The notes beneath the pieces are model-generated. The model ran no database searches, was not told where the DNA came from, and saw only the letters and a list, made by a program, of their open reading frames with translations. Shown here in pieces: positions 18,557 through 30,874 of a stretch of 64,000 nt of DNA. The stretch covers positions 3,687,001 to 3,751,000 of the forward strand of contig NC_012587.1 in assembly GCF_000018545.1 (NCBI RefSeq). The letters run 5' to 3'. Position 1 is the stretch's first letter. Each line of letters starts with the position of its first letter. The stretch is from Sinorhizobium fredii NGR234. GTDB lineage: Bacteria > Pseudomonadota > Alphaproteobacteria > Rhizobiales > Rhizobiaceae. A program made the translations under genes and the position numbers.

Positions 18557-18750
18557 TTTTAATCCCTGGGTCGTCTTCGATCCAAGGAAAGCACGCAGAA
18601 GCGCTCTGGCCGAACGCCCGCCGCGAATCCTGAACCCGGACAGCGACTTTCAATTGTCTTCCACACCGGGTCTGGTAGAAATTGCGGCTATAGGGAGAAA
18701 CTATTACCCACCTTGGTTAAGGACCCGTCAACGAGGGCCGCTCACAGGAA

Positions 18751-19755
18751 ATGACAAGCAAGAAGAAGCCAACCGTCTACATCACCCGGAAACTGCCGGA
18801 TGTCGTCGAAACCCGGATGCGCGAGCTTTTCGACGCAGAACTCAACATCGACGACACGCCGCGCAGCCAGCCGGAATTGGTCGCCGCGGTGAAAAGGGTC
18901 GATGTGCTGGTGCCGACGGTGACCGACCGCATCGACGCCGCGCTGATCGAGCAGGCGGGGCCACAATTGAAGCTGATCGCAGCCTTCTCGAACGGCGTCG
19001 ACAACATCGACGTCGATACGGCCGCCCGCAAGGGAATCACCGTCACCAACACCCCCAACGTGCTGACGGAAGACACCGCCGACATGACCATGGCGCTGAT
19101 CCTGGCGGTGCCGCGCCGGCTCGCCGAGGGCGCGCAGGTGCTCACCGACCGCAAGGGCGAATGGGCCGGCTGGTCGCCGACCTGGATGCTGGGCCGGCGC
19201 ATCGCCGGCAAGCGCATCGGCATCGTCGGCATGGGGCGGATCGGCACGGCTGTCGCCCGCCGCGCCAGGGCCTTCGGGCTGTCGATCCACTACCACAACC
19301 GTCACCGCGTCAAGCGGGAGACCGAGGAGATGCTGGAGGCGACCTATTGGGACAGCCTCGACCAGATGCTTGCCCGCGTCGATATCGTCTCTGTCAATTG
19401 CCCGTCGACGCCCGCCACCTATCACCTGCTCTCGGCACGGCGGCTGGCGTTGATGCGCCCCGACAGCTACATCGTCAACACCGCGCGCGGCGACGTGATC
19501 GACGAGACGGCAATGATCAAATGCCTGCGGGAGGGCAAGATCGCCGGCGCCGGCCTCGACGTCTTCGAGAACGAGCCGGCCGTCAATCCGAAGCTGATCA
19601 AGCTTGCCGGCGAAGGCAAGGTCGTGCTCTTGCCGCATATGAGCTCGGCGACCCTCGAAGGCCGCATCGACATGGGCGAGAAGGTGGTGATCAACATCCG
19701 CACCTTCTTCGACGGCCACCGCCCGCCGGACCGGGTTCTGCCGGGACGGGATTAG
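18751..19755 (+). CDS. D-2-hydroxyacid dehydrogenase (glyoxylate/hydroxypyruvate reductase-like)
   Basis: This is a 334-aa NAD(P)-dependent oxidoreductase of the D-isomer-specific family. The Rossmann motif GIVGMGRIGTAVA is near residue 155. The catalytic triad elements are present: the arginine in NTARGDVID, the glutamate in LDVFENEP and the histidine in LLPHMSSAT. Similarity to GyaR-type enzymes suggests reduction of glyoxylate or hydroxypyruvate. The exact substrate is inference. It stands alone between repeat elements. Confidence 0.9.
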   Translation: MTSKKKPTVYITRKLPDVVETRMRELFDAELNIDDTPRSQPELVAAVKRVDVLVPTVTDRIDAALIEQAGPQLKLIAAFSNGVDNIDVDTAARKGITVTNTPNVLTEDTADMTMALILAVPRRLAEGAQVLTDRKGEWAGWSPTWMLGRRIAGKRIGIVGMGRIGTAVARRARAFGLSIHYHNRHRVKRETEEMLEATYWDSLDQMLARVDIVSVNCPSTPATYHLLSARRLALMRPDSYIVNTARGDVIDETAMIKCLREGKIAGAGLDVFENEPAVNPKLIKLAGEGKVVLLPHMSSATLEGRIDMGEKVVINIRTFFDGHRPPDRVLPGRD

Positions 19756-19769
19756 TCGGCCTTTAAAGA

Positions 19770-19919
19770 CCCCTCCCCAACCCCTCCCCACAGGGGGGAG
19801 GGGCTTACGATGCCGCGCCGTCCTGCAGCAATCCTACGCTCAGCGGCAACGGTCCAATTTCAATGCGACGGCTGCCGCGGAGAAGCCCCTCCCCCTTGTG
19901 GGGAGGGGTTGGGGAGGGG
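19770..19919. repeat. CCTCCCC-type palindromic repeat pair
   Basis: Inverted halves lie at 19770-19803 and 19887-19919, in the same family as 12926-13075. It lies between the convergent dehydrogenase and acetyltransferase genes and holds no gene. Confidence 0.75.
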
Positions 19920-19945
19920 TTTGGCGTTGAAACAGCTTGGCTTTT

Positions 19946-20423
19946 CTAGCTCGTCCGAAGCACTTTCCGCATGTCGATCGAGGTCGGCCGTGAAAAGCCG
20001 GGATGGGCGGAGCGGCTCGTCTCGACGAAGCCCCAGGCCGCGAAGGCGGCGTGGTTCTCGGTGAGTTCGATTCGCGTCTGCAGTCTCAGCGCCGGCAGGC
20101 CGAGGCTTCGGGCGGTCTCCTCCGCGGCGGCCAGCAGCCGGCGGCCGAGACCTTTGCCTTGATGGGCGGGATCGATGGCGAGCTTGCCGATATAAAGGCA
20201 GTCCGGCTCGGGCTTTAAGAACACGCAGCCGAGCAGGTCCCGGCCGGCAGCAACCACGAAGCCGATCTCGTCCTTCGATTTCTTGACGCAGCGACTCGAC
20301 CGTCAGCGCCCGGGCGGAGGAAGGCGGATCGATCCGCCCGTTCATATAGGCGAAGGATTTCAGGATCAGCGCCAGGAGTTCCTCGTAGCGATCGAAGCTC
20401 GGGTCGAGCCGGAGCAGCTCCAT
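19946..20423 (-). pseudogene. GNAT acetyltransferase, frameshifted
   Basis: The N-terminal part (MELLRLDPSFDRYEELLALI through ALTVESLR) and the C-terminal part (KSKDEIGFVVAAGRDLLGCV through YIGKLAIDPAHQGKGLGRRL, the acetyl-CoA-binding motif A) are in different frames. The break is near 20285-20292; removing one base there would restore a roughly 158-aa protein. The start overlaps no other gene but lies 9 bp after the MoeB/ThiF gene stop region, consistent with a former operon. It could be a real decay event or a base-calling error. Confidence 0.8.
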
Positions 20424-20431
20424 TCCGTCCC

Positions 20432-21193
20432 TCAACGCTTGCCGCGCCGGTAACGGATCGTGTTGAAGGCGGCGGCGAGACCGTCATAAAGCAGCAGCCG
20501 CCCGATAAGCGGCTCGCCGATGCCGGTGATGAGCTTGATCGTTTCCATCGCCTGCAGCGTGCCGATGACACCGGTCAGCGCTCCGACCACGCCGGCTTCG
20601 GCACAGGCCGGCACTGCGCCCGGCGGCGGCGGCGTCGGGAAGAGATCGCGATAGGACGGATTGGGATGGCCGTCGGCGTCCGCCTCGTAGGGTTTCAACA
20701 CGGTGACGGAGCCGTCGAAGCGCCCGACGGCGCCGGTGACGAGAGGGACCCGTGCCGCCTCCGCCGCATCCGCCGCCAGATAGCGCGTCTCGAAATTGTC
20801 CGATCCGTCGACGACGAGCTCGTATTGCCGGAAGATCGCTTCGGCGTTCTCCGGTGCAAGACGCAGCGCGTGCGGCACGACTTCCACATGCGGGTTGAGG
20901 TCCGCGATTGCGACGGCGGCGCTTTCGACCTTCGGCCGGCCGATATCGCCGGTGGCGTGAATGACCTGGCGCTGCAAGTTCGACAAGGAGACGACGTCAT
21001 CATCGACGATGCCGAGCCTGCCGACGCCTGCCGCGGCAAGATATTGCAGCACCGGGGCGCCGAGCCCGCCTGCACCGATGACCAGCACGCGCGCGGCCTT
21101 CAGCTTCTGCTGTCCGGCACCGCCGATCTCCGGCAGCACGATATGGCGCGCGTAGCGCGCGATTTCCGATGAGTCGAGGGCCGTTGTGGTCAT
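20432..21193 (-). CDS. moeB: MoeB/ThiF-family adenylyltransferase
   Basis: This is an E1-like enzyme of 253 aa that adenylates the C-terminal glycine of a sulfur-carrier protein (MoaD or ThiS) for molybdopterin or thiamine synthesis. The nucleotide-binding motif VIGAGGLGAPVLQYLAAAG is near residue 33. DDDVVSLSNLQRQ carries the ATP-contacting residues, and VDGSDNFETRY carries the catalytic aspartate. Start ATG 21193 gives the standard SSEIARYARHIVLPEIGG beginning. MoeB is favoured over ThiF, but the two cannot be separated with certainty here. Confidence 0.87.
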   Translation of the reverse strand: MTTTALDSSEIARYARHIVLPEIGGAGQQKLKAARVLVIGAGGLGAPVLQYLAAAGVGRLGIVDDDVVSLSNLQRQVIHATGDIGRPKVESAAVAIADLNPHVEVVPHALRLAPENAEAIFRQYELVVDGSDNFETRYLAADAAEAARVPLVTGAVGRFDGSVTVLKPYEADADGHPNPSYRDLFPTPPPPGAVPACAEAGVVGALTGVIGTLQAMETIKLITGIGEPLIGRLLLYDGLAAAFNTIRYRRGKR

Positions 21194-21230
21194 CTTCGTC
21201 TCCGTGGGATGCCGGTGGTCGGGCCGGATG

Positions 21231-22352
21231 TCACTCCGAAACGCGGCCGTTTGCAACCGTCAGATAGCAGGCCCGTTCGCCGAGCGCCGTAAACATCGCC
21301 CGGTCCGTCCCGGTCATGAAGGCCTGGCCGCCGAGTTCGTCGACGCGGTCGAAGAGCGCCGCCCGCCGTCCCTGATCGAGATGGGCGGCGATCTCGTCGA
21401 GCAGCAGGACCGGAGCGTGCCCGGTCATGTCGCCGACGAGCCGCGCATGGGCGAGCACGAGGCCGACGAGCAGCGCCTTCTGCTCGCCGGTCGAGCAGCG
21501 TTCCGCCTCCATGTCCTTTTCCCGGTGGCGGATCAGGAGATCGCTGCGATGCGGCCCGTCGAGCGTTCGGCCCGCCGCCGCATCGCGGCCGCGGCCGTCT
21601 GAAAGCATTGCCAGATAGCGCTCTTCGAGATCGTAGGCGGGCAGGCCGTGACAATCGTCGAGAAAGCCGGCGAGCGATAGACCGGCGGACGGGAAGCTGC
21701 CGCCCTGGCTGCGCTCCACGAGCGCCGTCAGCAGGCCGAGCATTTCCAGACGGGCAAGCGCCATAGAGACGCCCAAGCCGGCCATCTCCCGCTCGATGGC
21801 GGTCAGCCAGGCCGGATCCGGCCGGAATTCCGAGAGCAGCCGGTTGCGGCTGCGCATGGCCCGGTCGAACTCGCTGGCACGCCGGCCATGTTCCGGATCG
21901 AGCGACAGCACCAGCCGGTCGAGAAACCGCCGCCGGTCGGAGGACGGGCCCGTGAACAGGCCGTCCATTGCCGGGGTCAACCACAGCACGCGCAGATGGT
22001 CGGTGAGCTCGTCGACGGTGCGGGCCGGCGTGCCGTTGAGCCTGAGGCGGCGCGATTGGCCTTCTTCGGCGCCCGCCGTACCCGTGCCGATCTCCACCGG
22101 CCCGTCCATTCCCTCGACCGCCGCGAAAACCGAAAAGCCGTCCGTCGCGCCCACCCGGGCGACATCCGCGTAAGCCGCGCGGCGCAGCCCGCGGCCCGGC
22201 GACAGAAAGGAGATCGCCTCCATCAGATTGGTCTTGCCCGCGCCGTTCTCGCCGGTCAGTACCACATGGCGCTGGTCGAGCTCGAGCGACAGCGCCGCAT
22301 AGTTGCGAAAGTCGGTGAGTTTCAAGCGAGTGAGAGAGACCTTGTGGGGCAT
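21231..22352 (-). CDS. recF: DNA replication and repair protein RecF
   Basis: This SMC-like ATPase helps load RecA at single-strand gaps. The 373-aa protein has the family beginning LTRLKLTDFRNYAALSLEL, Walker A GENGAGKTNLMEAI, the signature STGEQKALLVGLVLAHA and Walker B LLLDEIAAHLD. Start ATG 22352 is set by the domain's first strand; the frame extends far upstream without homology. It is divergent from the DUF47/Pit pair. Unlike in many bacteria, it is not next to dnaA or dnaN, which is normal for rhizobia. Confidence 0.95.
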   Translation of the reverse strand: MPHKVSLTRLKLTDFRNYAALSLELDQRHVVLTGENGAGKTNLMEAISFLSPGRGLRRAAYADVARVGATDGFSVFAAVEGMDGPVEIGTGTAGAEEGQSRRLRLNGTPARTVDELTDHLRVLWLTPAMDGLFTGPSSDRRRFLDRLVLSLDPEHGRRASEFDRAMRSRNRLLSEFRPDPAWLTAIEREMAGLGVSMALARLEMLGLLTALVERSQGGSFPSAGLSLAGFLDDCHGLPAYDLEERYLAMLSDGRGRDAAAGRTLDGPHRSDLLIRHREKDMEAERCSTGEQKALLVGLVLAHARLVGDMTGHAPVLLLDEIAAHLDQGRRAALFDRVDELGGQAFMTGTDRAMFTALGERACYLTVANGRVSE

Positions 22353-22577
22353 TGCGGGTCCGAATTCGACGTGCCTGTCAGGTAAGACGAAAGCCGGGCC
22401 AAGGCAAGGCGAAAGGCCTCCCCCGAGGGGCAACCCCGCCACGTTACCCGTGCCAAGTACGCTCCCAGCCGAAACCGCTGTGGGAAAGCCCCGATTTTCC
22501 GCCACTTGGGAACTTTTCACGCGCTTGCAGGTACAATATGACAGCCGCATGACAATCGACAACCGTATGGATCGCTG

Positions 22578-23222
22578 ATGCTCGGCCTGTTTCGCAAGCT
22601 CCTCCCCCGTGAAGACCGGTTCTTCGATCTCTTCGAACAGCATTCGCGCACCGTCATGGGGGCGGCCGAGGCGTTGAACGCGCTGCTCGCCGGCGGAGAC
22701 GACCTCGAACGCCATTGCGATCGCATCGTGGAACTCGAGAACGAGGCCGACGAGATCACCCGGGAGGTGCTGCTGGCGGTACGCCGCAGCTTCATCACGC
22801 CCTTCGACCGCGGCGACATCAAGGATCTCATCCAGTCGATGGACGATGCGATCGACATGATGCACAAGACGGTGAAGACCATCCGGCTCTATGAGCAGAA
22901 AAGCTTCGATCCAGGCATGCAGGCGATGGGTGCCGCGGTCGTCGAGGCTGCTCATCTCGTCGCCGAGGCCATTCCGCTGCTCAACCGGATCGGCGTCAAC
23001 GCGCATCGCCTGAGCACGATCGCCGAAGAGGTCACCCGCGTCGAAGGCCGTTCCGACGAGTTGCACGAACAGGGCCTGAAGGACCTGTTCAAGCGTCACG
23101 GCAACACCGATCCCATGGCCTACATCATTGGCAGCGAGCTCTATGGCGAACTGGAAAAGGTCGTCGACCGCTTCGAGGATGTTGCCAATGAAATCAGCGG
23201 CATCGTGATCGAGAACGTCTGA
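22578..23222 (+). CDS. DUF47 / PhoU-like phosphate transport accessory protein
   Basis: This 214-aa all-helical protein is of the Pit accessory (TIGR00153/DUF47) type. It begins LFRKLLPREDRFFDLFEQHS and contains the family pattern IVELENEADEITREV and FDRGDIKDLIQSMDDAID. Its stop TGA overlaps the ATG of pit (TGATG), so the two are translationally coupled. In S. meliloti the orthologous OrfA-Pit system is a low-affinity phosphate uptake route repressed by PhoB under phosphate starvation. That regulation is prior knowledge, not visible here. Confidence 0.92.
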   Translation: MLGLFRKLLPREDRFFDLFEQHSRTVMGAAEALNALLAGGDDLERHCDRIVELENEADEITREVLLAVRRSFITPFDRGDIKDLIQSMDDAIDMMHKTVKTIRLYEQKSFDPGMQAMGAAVVEAAHLVAEAIPLLNRIGVNAHRLSTIAEEVTRVEGRSDELHEQGLKDLFKRHGNTDPMAYIIGSELYGELEKVVDRFEDVANEISGIVIENV

Positions 23223-24226
23223 TGGACGCGACCCTCGCCTTCCCGCTCCTTGTGGGCCTCATCGGGGTTGCCCTGTTCTTCGACTTCTTGAACGGATTGC
23301 ACGATGCGGCCAATTCGATCGCGACGATCGTTTCGACGCGGGTGCTCAGGCCGCAATATGCCGTCCTGTGGGCGGCGTTCTTCAACTTCATCGCCTTCCT
23401 GTTCTTCGGCCTGCATGTGGCCGAGACGCTCGGCAAGGGCATCATCGATCCCGGCATCGTCACGCCCCAGGTCATCTTTGCGGCGCTGATCGGCGCGATC
23501 GTCTGGAATATCCTGACCTGGGTCTTCGGCATCCCGTCGAGTTCCTCGCACGCGCTCGTCGGCGGCCTCGTCGGCGCAGGCCTTGCCAAGGTCGGCTTCA
23601 GCTCCATCGTTTGGGCCGGCCTTTTGAAGACCGCCGGCGCCATCGTCATGTCGCCGGGGATCGGCTTCGTGCTGGCTCTCTTGCTGGTGCTGATCGTCTC
23701 CTGGCTGTTCGTGCGCCAGACACCGTTTGCCGTCGACAACACCTTCCGGGGCCTGCAATTCATTTCCGCATCGCTCTATTCGCTCGGCCATGGCGGCAAC
23801 GACGCCCAGAAGACCATGGGCATCATCGCCGTGCTTCTCTTCTCTCAGGGCTATCTTGGGCCGGAATTCCACGTGCCCTTCTGGGTGGTCATCACCTGCC
23901 AGGCGGCGATCGCGCTCGGCACGCTTTTCGGCGGCTGGAGGATCGTCCACACGATGGGATCGAAGATCACCAAGCTCAATCCGATGCAGGGCTTCTGTGC
24001 CGAGACCGGCGGTGCGATCACGCTGTTCGCCGCGACCTGGCTCGGCATTCCGGTCTCGACGACCCATACGATCACCGGCGCCATCATCGGGGTCGGCTCG
24101 GCCCGGCGCGTCTCGGCCGTGCGTTGGGGCCTTGCCGGAAACATCGTCATCGCCTGGGTGATCACGCTGCCGGCCGCGGCGCTGATTGCGGCTCTCTCCT
24201 ACTATGCGGTCGGCCTCTTCGGCTAA
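23222..24226 (+). CDS. pit: Low-affinity inorganic phosphate transporter (PiT family)
   Basis: This is an inner-membrane proton or metal-phosphate symporter of 334 aa. The two inverted PiT signature repeats are visible: FLNGLHDAANSIAT near residue 20 and LGHGGNDAQKTMGI near residue 190. About ten hydrophobic helices are predicted by eye. The start is one base inside the DUF47 stop. A pair of hairpins at 24236-24338 follows the gene and may end the transcript. Confidence 0.95.
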   Translation: MDATLAFPLLVGLIGVALFFDFLNGLHDAANSIATIVSTRVLRPQYAVLWAAFFNFIAFLFFGLHVAETLGKGIIDPGIVTPQVIFAALIGAIVWNILTWVFGIPSSSSHALVGGLVGAGLAKVGFSSIVWAGLLKTAGAIVMSPGIGFVLALLLVLIVSWLFVRQTPFAVDNTFRGLQFISASLYSLGHGGNDAQKTMGIIAVLLFSQGYLGPEFHVPFWVVITCQAAIALGTLFGGWRIVHTMGSKITKLNPMQGFCAETGGAITLFAATWLGIPVSTTHTITGAIIGVGSARRVSAVRWGLAGNIVIAWVITLPAAALIAALSYYAVGLFG

Positions 24227-24235
24227 AGCGGGAAG

Positions 24236-24338
24236 AGGAAAAGTGCGCGCGGTTTTCCGCCCGCATCCCGCTCCAACCTTTTCGGGTCAATCACGATGAT
24301 TTTGGGTCGATCAGACCCAAAGTCATCGTGATCTAAAG
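24236..24338. repeat. Double-hairpin repeat after pit
   Basis: The first arm pair is GCGGGA... / ...TCCCGC around 24237-24272. The second is ATCACGATGA / TCATCGTGAT (24291-24331) enclosing GGGTC...GACCC. No T run follows, so it is a dispersed palindromic element that could double as a transcription boundary. Confidence 0.65.
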
Positions 24339-24448
24339 CGGCGGCCCTCCATCCGACTCGCCCGAAAATGGTGAGGGGCGTGGGCGACGCCGCGCCGTTG
24401 GCAGCGTTACTGGCGGGGTGTATATTTCCATGGTCTGAGGAATTGTCT

Positions 24449-24511
24449 CTACAGAGCCGCGCGCTTCATCAGGCGCGCAAAGGTCGCTGTAGCACTTTGA
24501 ATTTCTGCATG
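24449..24511. repeat. CTACAGCG-family repeat upstream of the DUF1326 gene
   Basis: The arms CTACAGAG... / CGCTGTAG, core GGCGCGCAAAGGT and tail CACTTTGAATTTCTGCATG match the copies at 16608 and 18491. It ends 45 bp before the DUF1326 start. The rest of the 24227-24556 gap shows only the double hairpin above. Confidence 0.72.
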
Positions 24512-24556
24512 TCTTTTCCTTGGTCGATTTAAGGAGGCATGCGGTAGGAGGGGACG

Positions 24557-25192
24557 ATGACGGACGTCAAGTGGACGATCAAGGGCCGCGAATTCATCCA
24601 TTGCAACTGCGCCTATGGCTGCCCCTGCCAGTTCAATGCCTTGCCGACGCACGGGCATTGCAGCGCGGTGGGGGTGATCGAGATCGAGGAAGGCCATCAC
24701 GGCGACATCCGCCTCGACGGCCTGAGGTGCGGGATGATCGTCGCCTGGCCGGGCGCCATCCATGAGGGCAGGGGCGAAGTCGTGCCGATCGTCGACGAAC
24801 GCGCCTCGGACGCGCAGCGCGAGGCCCTGCTGCGCATCATGAGCGGGCAGGACACCGAACCCGGTGCCACCTTCTTCCAGGTCTTCTCGACGACCTTCGA
24901 AACGTTCCACGATCCGGTCTTCGCGCCAATCGGCTTTGAGGTCGATGTCGAGAAGCGGACGGCGCGCGTAAGCGTACCGGGATGGATGGAGGCTCGCGGC
25001 GAGCCAATCGTCAATCCGGTGACAGGTCATGAGCACCGCGCCCGGATCAATCTGCCGGACGGCTTCGAATACGACACCTGCGAAATGGGCCGCGGCTGGG
25101 CCGACACGACCGGTGTCCTGCCGCTCTCGCTGGCGGACTCGCATGCCCATTTCGCCAGGATCCACATGACCGAACGCGGCGTGGTGCATTGA
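24557..25192 (+). CDS. DUF1326 domain protein
   Basis: This is a 211-aa cytoplasmic protein of unknown function. The N-terminus has a compact cysteine cluster, HCNCAYGCPCQF (residues about 15-26), typical of DUF1326 and suggestive of metal or redox chemistry. The family ending FARIHMTERGVVH is present. It lies 4 bp ahead of a DUF2182 membrane protein, and the two families often travel together. The ATG at 24557 follows GGAGGGGACG. No biochemical role should be assigned. Confidence 0.88.
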   Translation: MTDVKWTIKGREFIHCNCAYGCPCQFNALPTHGHCSAVGVIEIEEGHHGDIRLDGLRCGMIVAWPGAIHEGRGEVVPIVDERASDAQREALLRIMSGQDTEPGATFFQVFSTTFETFHDPVFAPIGFEVDVEKRTARVSVPGWMEARGEPIVNPVTGHEHRARINLPDGFEYDTCEMGRGWADTTGVLPLSLADSHAHFARIHMTERGVVH

Positions 25193-25196
25193 CGCC

Positions 25197-26078
25197 ATGA
25201 CAGGCACGACGCTCGAATCCCTGTTGCGCCGCGACCGGGCAATCGTCGCTGCGGCGATCGCTACTCTCGCGGCGGTCGCCTGGATCTACATCCTCTGGCT
25301 GGCCGCCGGCATGGACATGACCGAGATGGCGATGCCCGAGGCGGGCAGCGCCGGAGCCATGCCCATGGAGTCCGGCATGCACATGGATATGGACATGGGA
25401 GGCCGGACGGGCATCGGCCCGCTCGACTCGTTACTGGGAATTTCGCCGCGTCCCTGGGGTGCCGCCGAGGCCGCCTTCACCCTGACCATGTGGGTGGTGA
25501 TGATGGTCGGCATGATGCTTCCTTCGGCGTCGCCGATGATCCTTCTCTATGCCCGTGTCGGACGGCAGAGCCTCCGTGATGGCAAGCCCTTCGCTTCGGC
25601 CGGCTACTTCACCGGCGGCTACCTCATGGCGTGGACCGGCTTCGCGCTCGCCGCCACGCTCGGACAATGGCTGATCGAAGGCGCGCTGCTGACCCCGTCG
25701 CTGGGGAGCGCCAACCGTGTCTTCAGCGGTATCGTGCTGATCGTGGCGGGGCTGTACCAGTGGACGCCGCTCAAGGACGCCTGCCTGACACAGTGCCAGG
25801 CGCCCATCGTCTTCCTGCAGCGGCACGGCGGCTTCCGAAGCGATCCGCGCGGCGCCCTCAGGCTCGGTTTTCGCCATGGTCTCTATTGCGTCGGCTGCTG
25901 CTGGGCGCTGATGGCTCTCCTGTTCGTCGGCGGTATCATGAATGTGCTGTGGATCGCCGCGATCGCTGTCTTCGTGCTGGTCGAGAAGCTGCTGCCGGCG
26001 GGCCGGCTCCTGTCGCGTACCGCAGGCGCGGCGCTCATTGCCTTTGGGCTTTGGCAATTGGCCGGAGCGGTAGCATAA
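25197..26078 (+). CDS. DUF2182 family integral membrane protein
   Basis: This is a 293-aa predicted metal-binding membrane protein. After a first helix (residues about 17-37) comes a methionine/histidine-rich loop at residues 39-67 with 11 Met and one His, for example MESGMHMDMDMGG. This resembles copper- or silver-handling periplasmic segments. Further helices include the conserved TMWVVMMVGMMLPSASPMI and FRHGLYCVGCCWALM with a Cys pair. It is coupled to the DUF1326 gene. The family function is not established; copper handling is inference from the loop. Confidence 0.87.
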   Translation: MTGTTLESLLRRDRAIVAAAIATLAAVAWIYILWLAAGMDMTEMAMPEAGSAGAMPMESGMHMDMDMGGRTGIGPLDSLLGISPRPWGAAEAAFTLTMWVVMMVGMMLPSASPMILLYARVGRQSLRDGKPFASAGYFTGGYLMAWTGFALAATLGQWLIEGALLTPSLGSANRVFSGIVLIVAGLYQWTPLKDACLTQCQAPIVFLQRHGGFRSDPRGALRLGFRHGLYCVGCCWALMALLFVGGIMNVLWIAAIAVFVLVEKLLPAGRLLSRTAGAALIAFGLWQLAGAVA

Positions 26079-26127
26079 GATGAGCAGGACGGGGAACCGG
26101 CGATCCGGGCGCCTCGAACATGCCCCT

Positions 26128-27259
<1,132 letters not shown>

Positions 27260-27271
27260 AAAACACAGTTG

Positions 27272-27398
27272 CTCATCCGGCCTGCAGGCCACCTTCTCCC
27301 CGCAGGCGGGGCGAAGGGACTCGCGGCGGACGCTTAAATCCCCTCTCCCCGCATGCGGGGAGAGGGTTAGTCCTCGGGTTAAACCCGGGGAGAGGGGC
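27272..27398. repeat. RIME-like repeat, right part (interrupted by IS110)
   Basis: It begins CTCATCCGGCC directly at the IS110 end and continues with the CTTCTCCCCGC/GCGGGG and CTCTCCCCGC/GCGGGGAGAG palindromes. It ends with an extra CCTCGGG-TTAAA-CCCGGGG hairpin. The missing first bases, GCCCCT, are at 26122-26127. It separates the IS from the dnaJ stop. Confidence 0.8.
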
Positions 27399-27412
27399 AA
27401 ATCTGAGAGAGA

Positions 27413-28552
27413 TTACTCGCTCAGCGTATCGAAGAAATCCTTCATGCGGGAGAAGAAGCCCGTCGATTGCGGGTTGTTCTCCTTGGACGAGATTTGTTCG
27501 AACTCCTGCAAGAGTTCGCGCTGCCGCTTGGTGAGCTTCTGCGGCGTCTCGATCTGGATCTGGATATAGAGGTCGCCCGTCTGGTTGGAGCGCAGCACCG
27601 GCATGCCCTTGCCCTTCAGGCGGAACTGCTTGCCGGCCTGGGTGCCTTCCGGCACGGTGACGCGCGATTTCGTGCCGTCGAGCGTGGTGACGTCGAACTT
27701 GCCGCCGAGTGCCGCCGTCGTCATCGAGATTGGCACGCTGCAGTAGAGATCGGCCCCGTCACGCTGGTAGAACTCGTGTGGCTTGACGGACAGGAAGATA
27801 TAGAGATCGCCGGCCGGACCGCCGCGCAGGCCGGCTTCGCCCTCGCCGGAGAGGCGGATGCGCGTCCCGTCCTCGATGCCGGTCGGAATGTTGACCGAGA
27901 GCGTCCGCTCCTCGGTGACCCGGCCCTGTCCATGGCATTTCGTGCAGGGATCGGTGATCGTCTGGCCACGGCCGCCGCAGGTCGGGCAGGTGCGTTCGAT
28001 CGAGAAGAAGCCCTGGGCGGCGCGGATGCGGCCGGAGCCCTGACAGGTGGCGCAGGTCTTCGGGCTGGTGCCCGGCTTTGCGCCCGAGCCGGTGCAGACG
28101 TCGCAGGTGACCGACGTCGGCACGCGGATCTGCGCCGTCTTGCCGGAATAGGCCTCCTCGAGGGTGATCTCCATGTTGTAGCGAAGGTCCGCACCGCGTT
28201 CGCGGCCGCCCGACGAGCGGCGCTGCCGCCCACCCATCATCTCGCCGAAGATGTCCTCGAAAATATCCGAGAAGCCGCCGGCGCTGCCGCCCGCAAAACC
28301 ATTGCCGAAGCCGGCGCCCATGCCGCCCTGCTCGAAGGCTGCGTGGCCATAGCGATCGTAGGCGGCCCGCTTTTGCGGGTCCTTCAGCGTCTCATAGGCC
28401 TCGTTGATTTCCTTGAAGGACTTTTCCGCTTCCTGGTCCCCGGGATTGCGGTCCGGGTGATATTTCATCGCCAGTTTACGGAAGGCGCTTTTCAGCTCCT
28501 TCTCGTCCGCGTTTTTTTTTACGCCAAGCGTTTCGTAAAGATCACGTTTCAT
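27413..28552 (-). CDS. dnaJ: Chaperone DnaJ (Hsp40)
   Basis: This is the co-chaperone that delivers unfolded clients to DnaK and stimulates its ATPase. The 379-aa protein has the J domain (residues 1-70) with [11 protein letters not shown], a Gly/Phe region (about 75-105) and a four-repeat zinc region with [24 protein letters not shown] and CTKCHGQG. The C-terminal substrate domain follows. A run of nine A residues encodes V-K-K-N near codons 8-11. It lies 282 bp after dnaK with a terminator in between, so it may have partly separate transcription. Confidence 0.97.
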   Translation of the reverse strand: MKRDLYETLGVKKNADEKELKSAFRKLAMKYHPDRNPGDQEAEKSFKEINEAYETLKDPQKRAAYDRYGHAAFEQGGMGAGFGNGFAGGSAGGFSDIFEDIFGEMMGGRQRRSSGGRERGADLRYNMEITLEEAYSGKTAQIRVPTSVTCDVCTGSGAKPGTSPKTCATCQGSGRIRAAQGFFSIERTCPTCGGRGQTITDPCTKCHGQGRVTEERTLSVNIPTGIEDGTRIRLSGEGEAGLRGGPAGDLYIFLSVKPHEFYQRDGADLYCSVPISMTTAALGGKFDVTTLDGTKSRVTVPEGTQAGKQFRLKGKGMPVLRSNQTGDLYIQIQIETPQKLTKRQRELLQEFEQISSKENNPQSTGFFSRMKDFFDTLSE

Positions 28553-28784
28553 GCTTCAAAGATTGTCCAGTTGACAAGGCTTGCCAGCGCGATCCGACCC
28601 TGCCCGTTTATCTTGCCACAGGATTTAGTAAACCTTGAAGCGCGATACCATAGCCAAGACAGGCGACCGAGTGCTTTTTTGTCGGAAGAATGACCTTCCA
28701 GCACCACTTGCCGCAACTTTCCCTTGCGTCATCCTTCGCAATGATCGCCGCGCGCCTGCACCGGGGCCACTGCGACCGCACAAC

Positions 28785-28812
28785 AGAAAAGCCCGGGAGC
28801 GGTCCCGGGCTT
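28785..28812 (-). terminator. Intrinsic terminator after dnaK
   Basis: On the minus strand the stem GCCCGGGACC / GGTCCCGGGC-type hairpin (28791-28810) is followed by a TTTT tract (28787-28790). It lies about 25 bp beyond the dnaK stop and would end or attenuate dnaK transcripts before dnaJ. Confidence 0.85.
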
Positions 28813-28834
28813 CGCTGGATCCATCGACGAGTGC

Positions 28835-30760
<1,926 letters not shown>

Positions 30761-30874
30761 GTCGTTCTCTCCTTGCAGCGGACTGTCGGAACCCGGTCAG
30801 GCATTCATGGACAGCCCCTAACGGGATGGTCTTTGGATTTTGATCGCAGCCGGCAGGCTACGTCGATGCGGCGT

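Noticed and set aside
22353-23099. N-terminal extension of recF over the DUF47 gene
   Set aside because: The RecF domain begins exactly at the 22352 ATG; the extension is antisense to a coupled phosphate operon.
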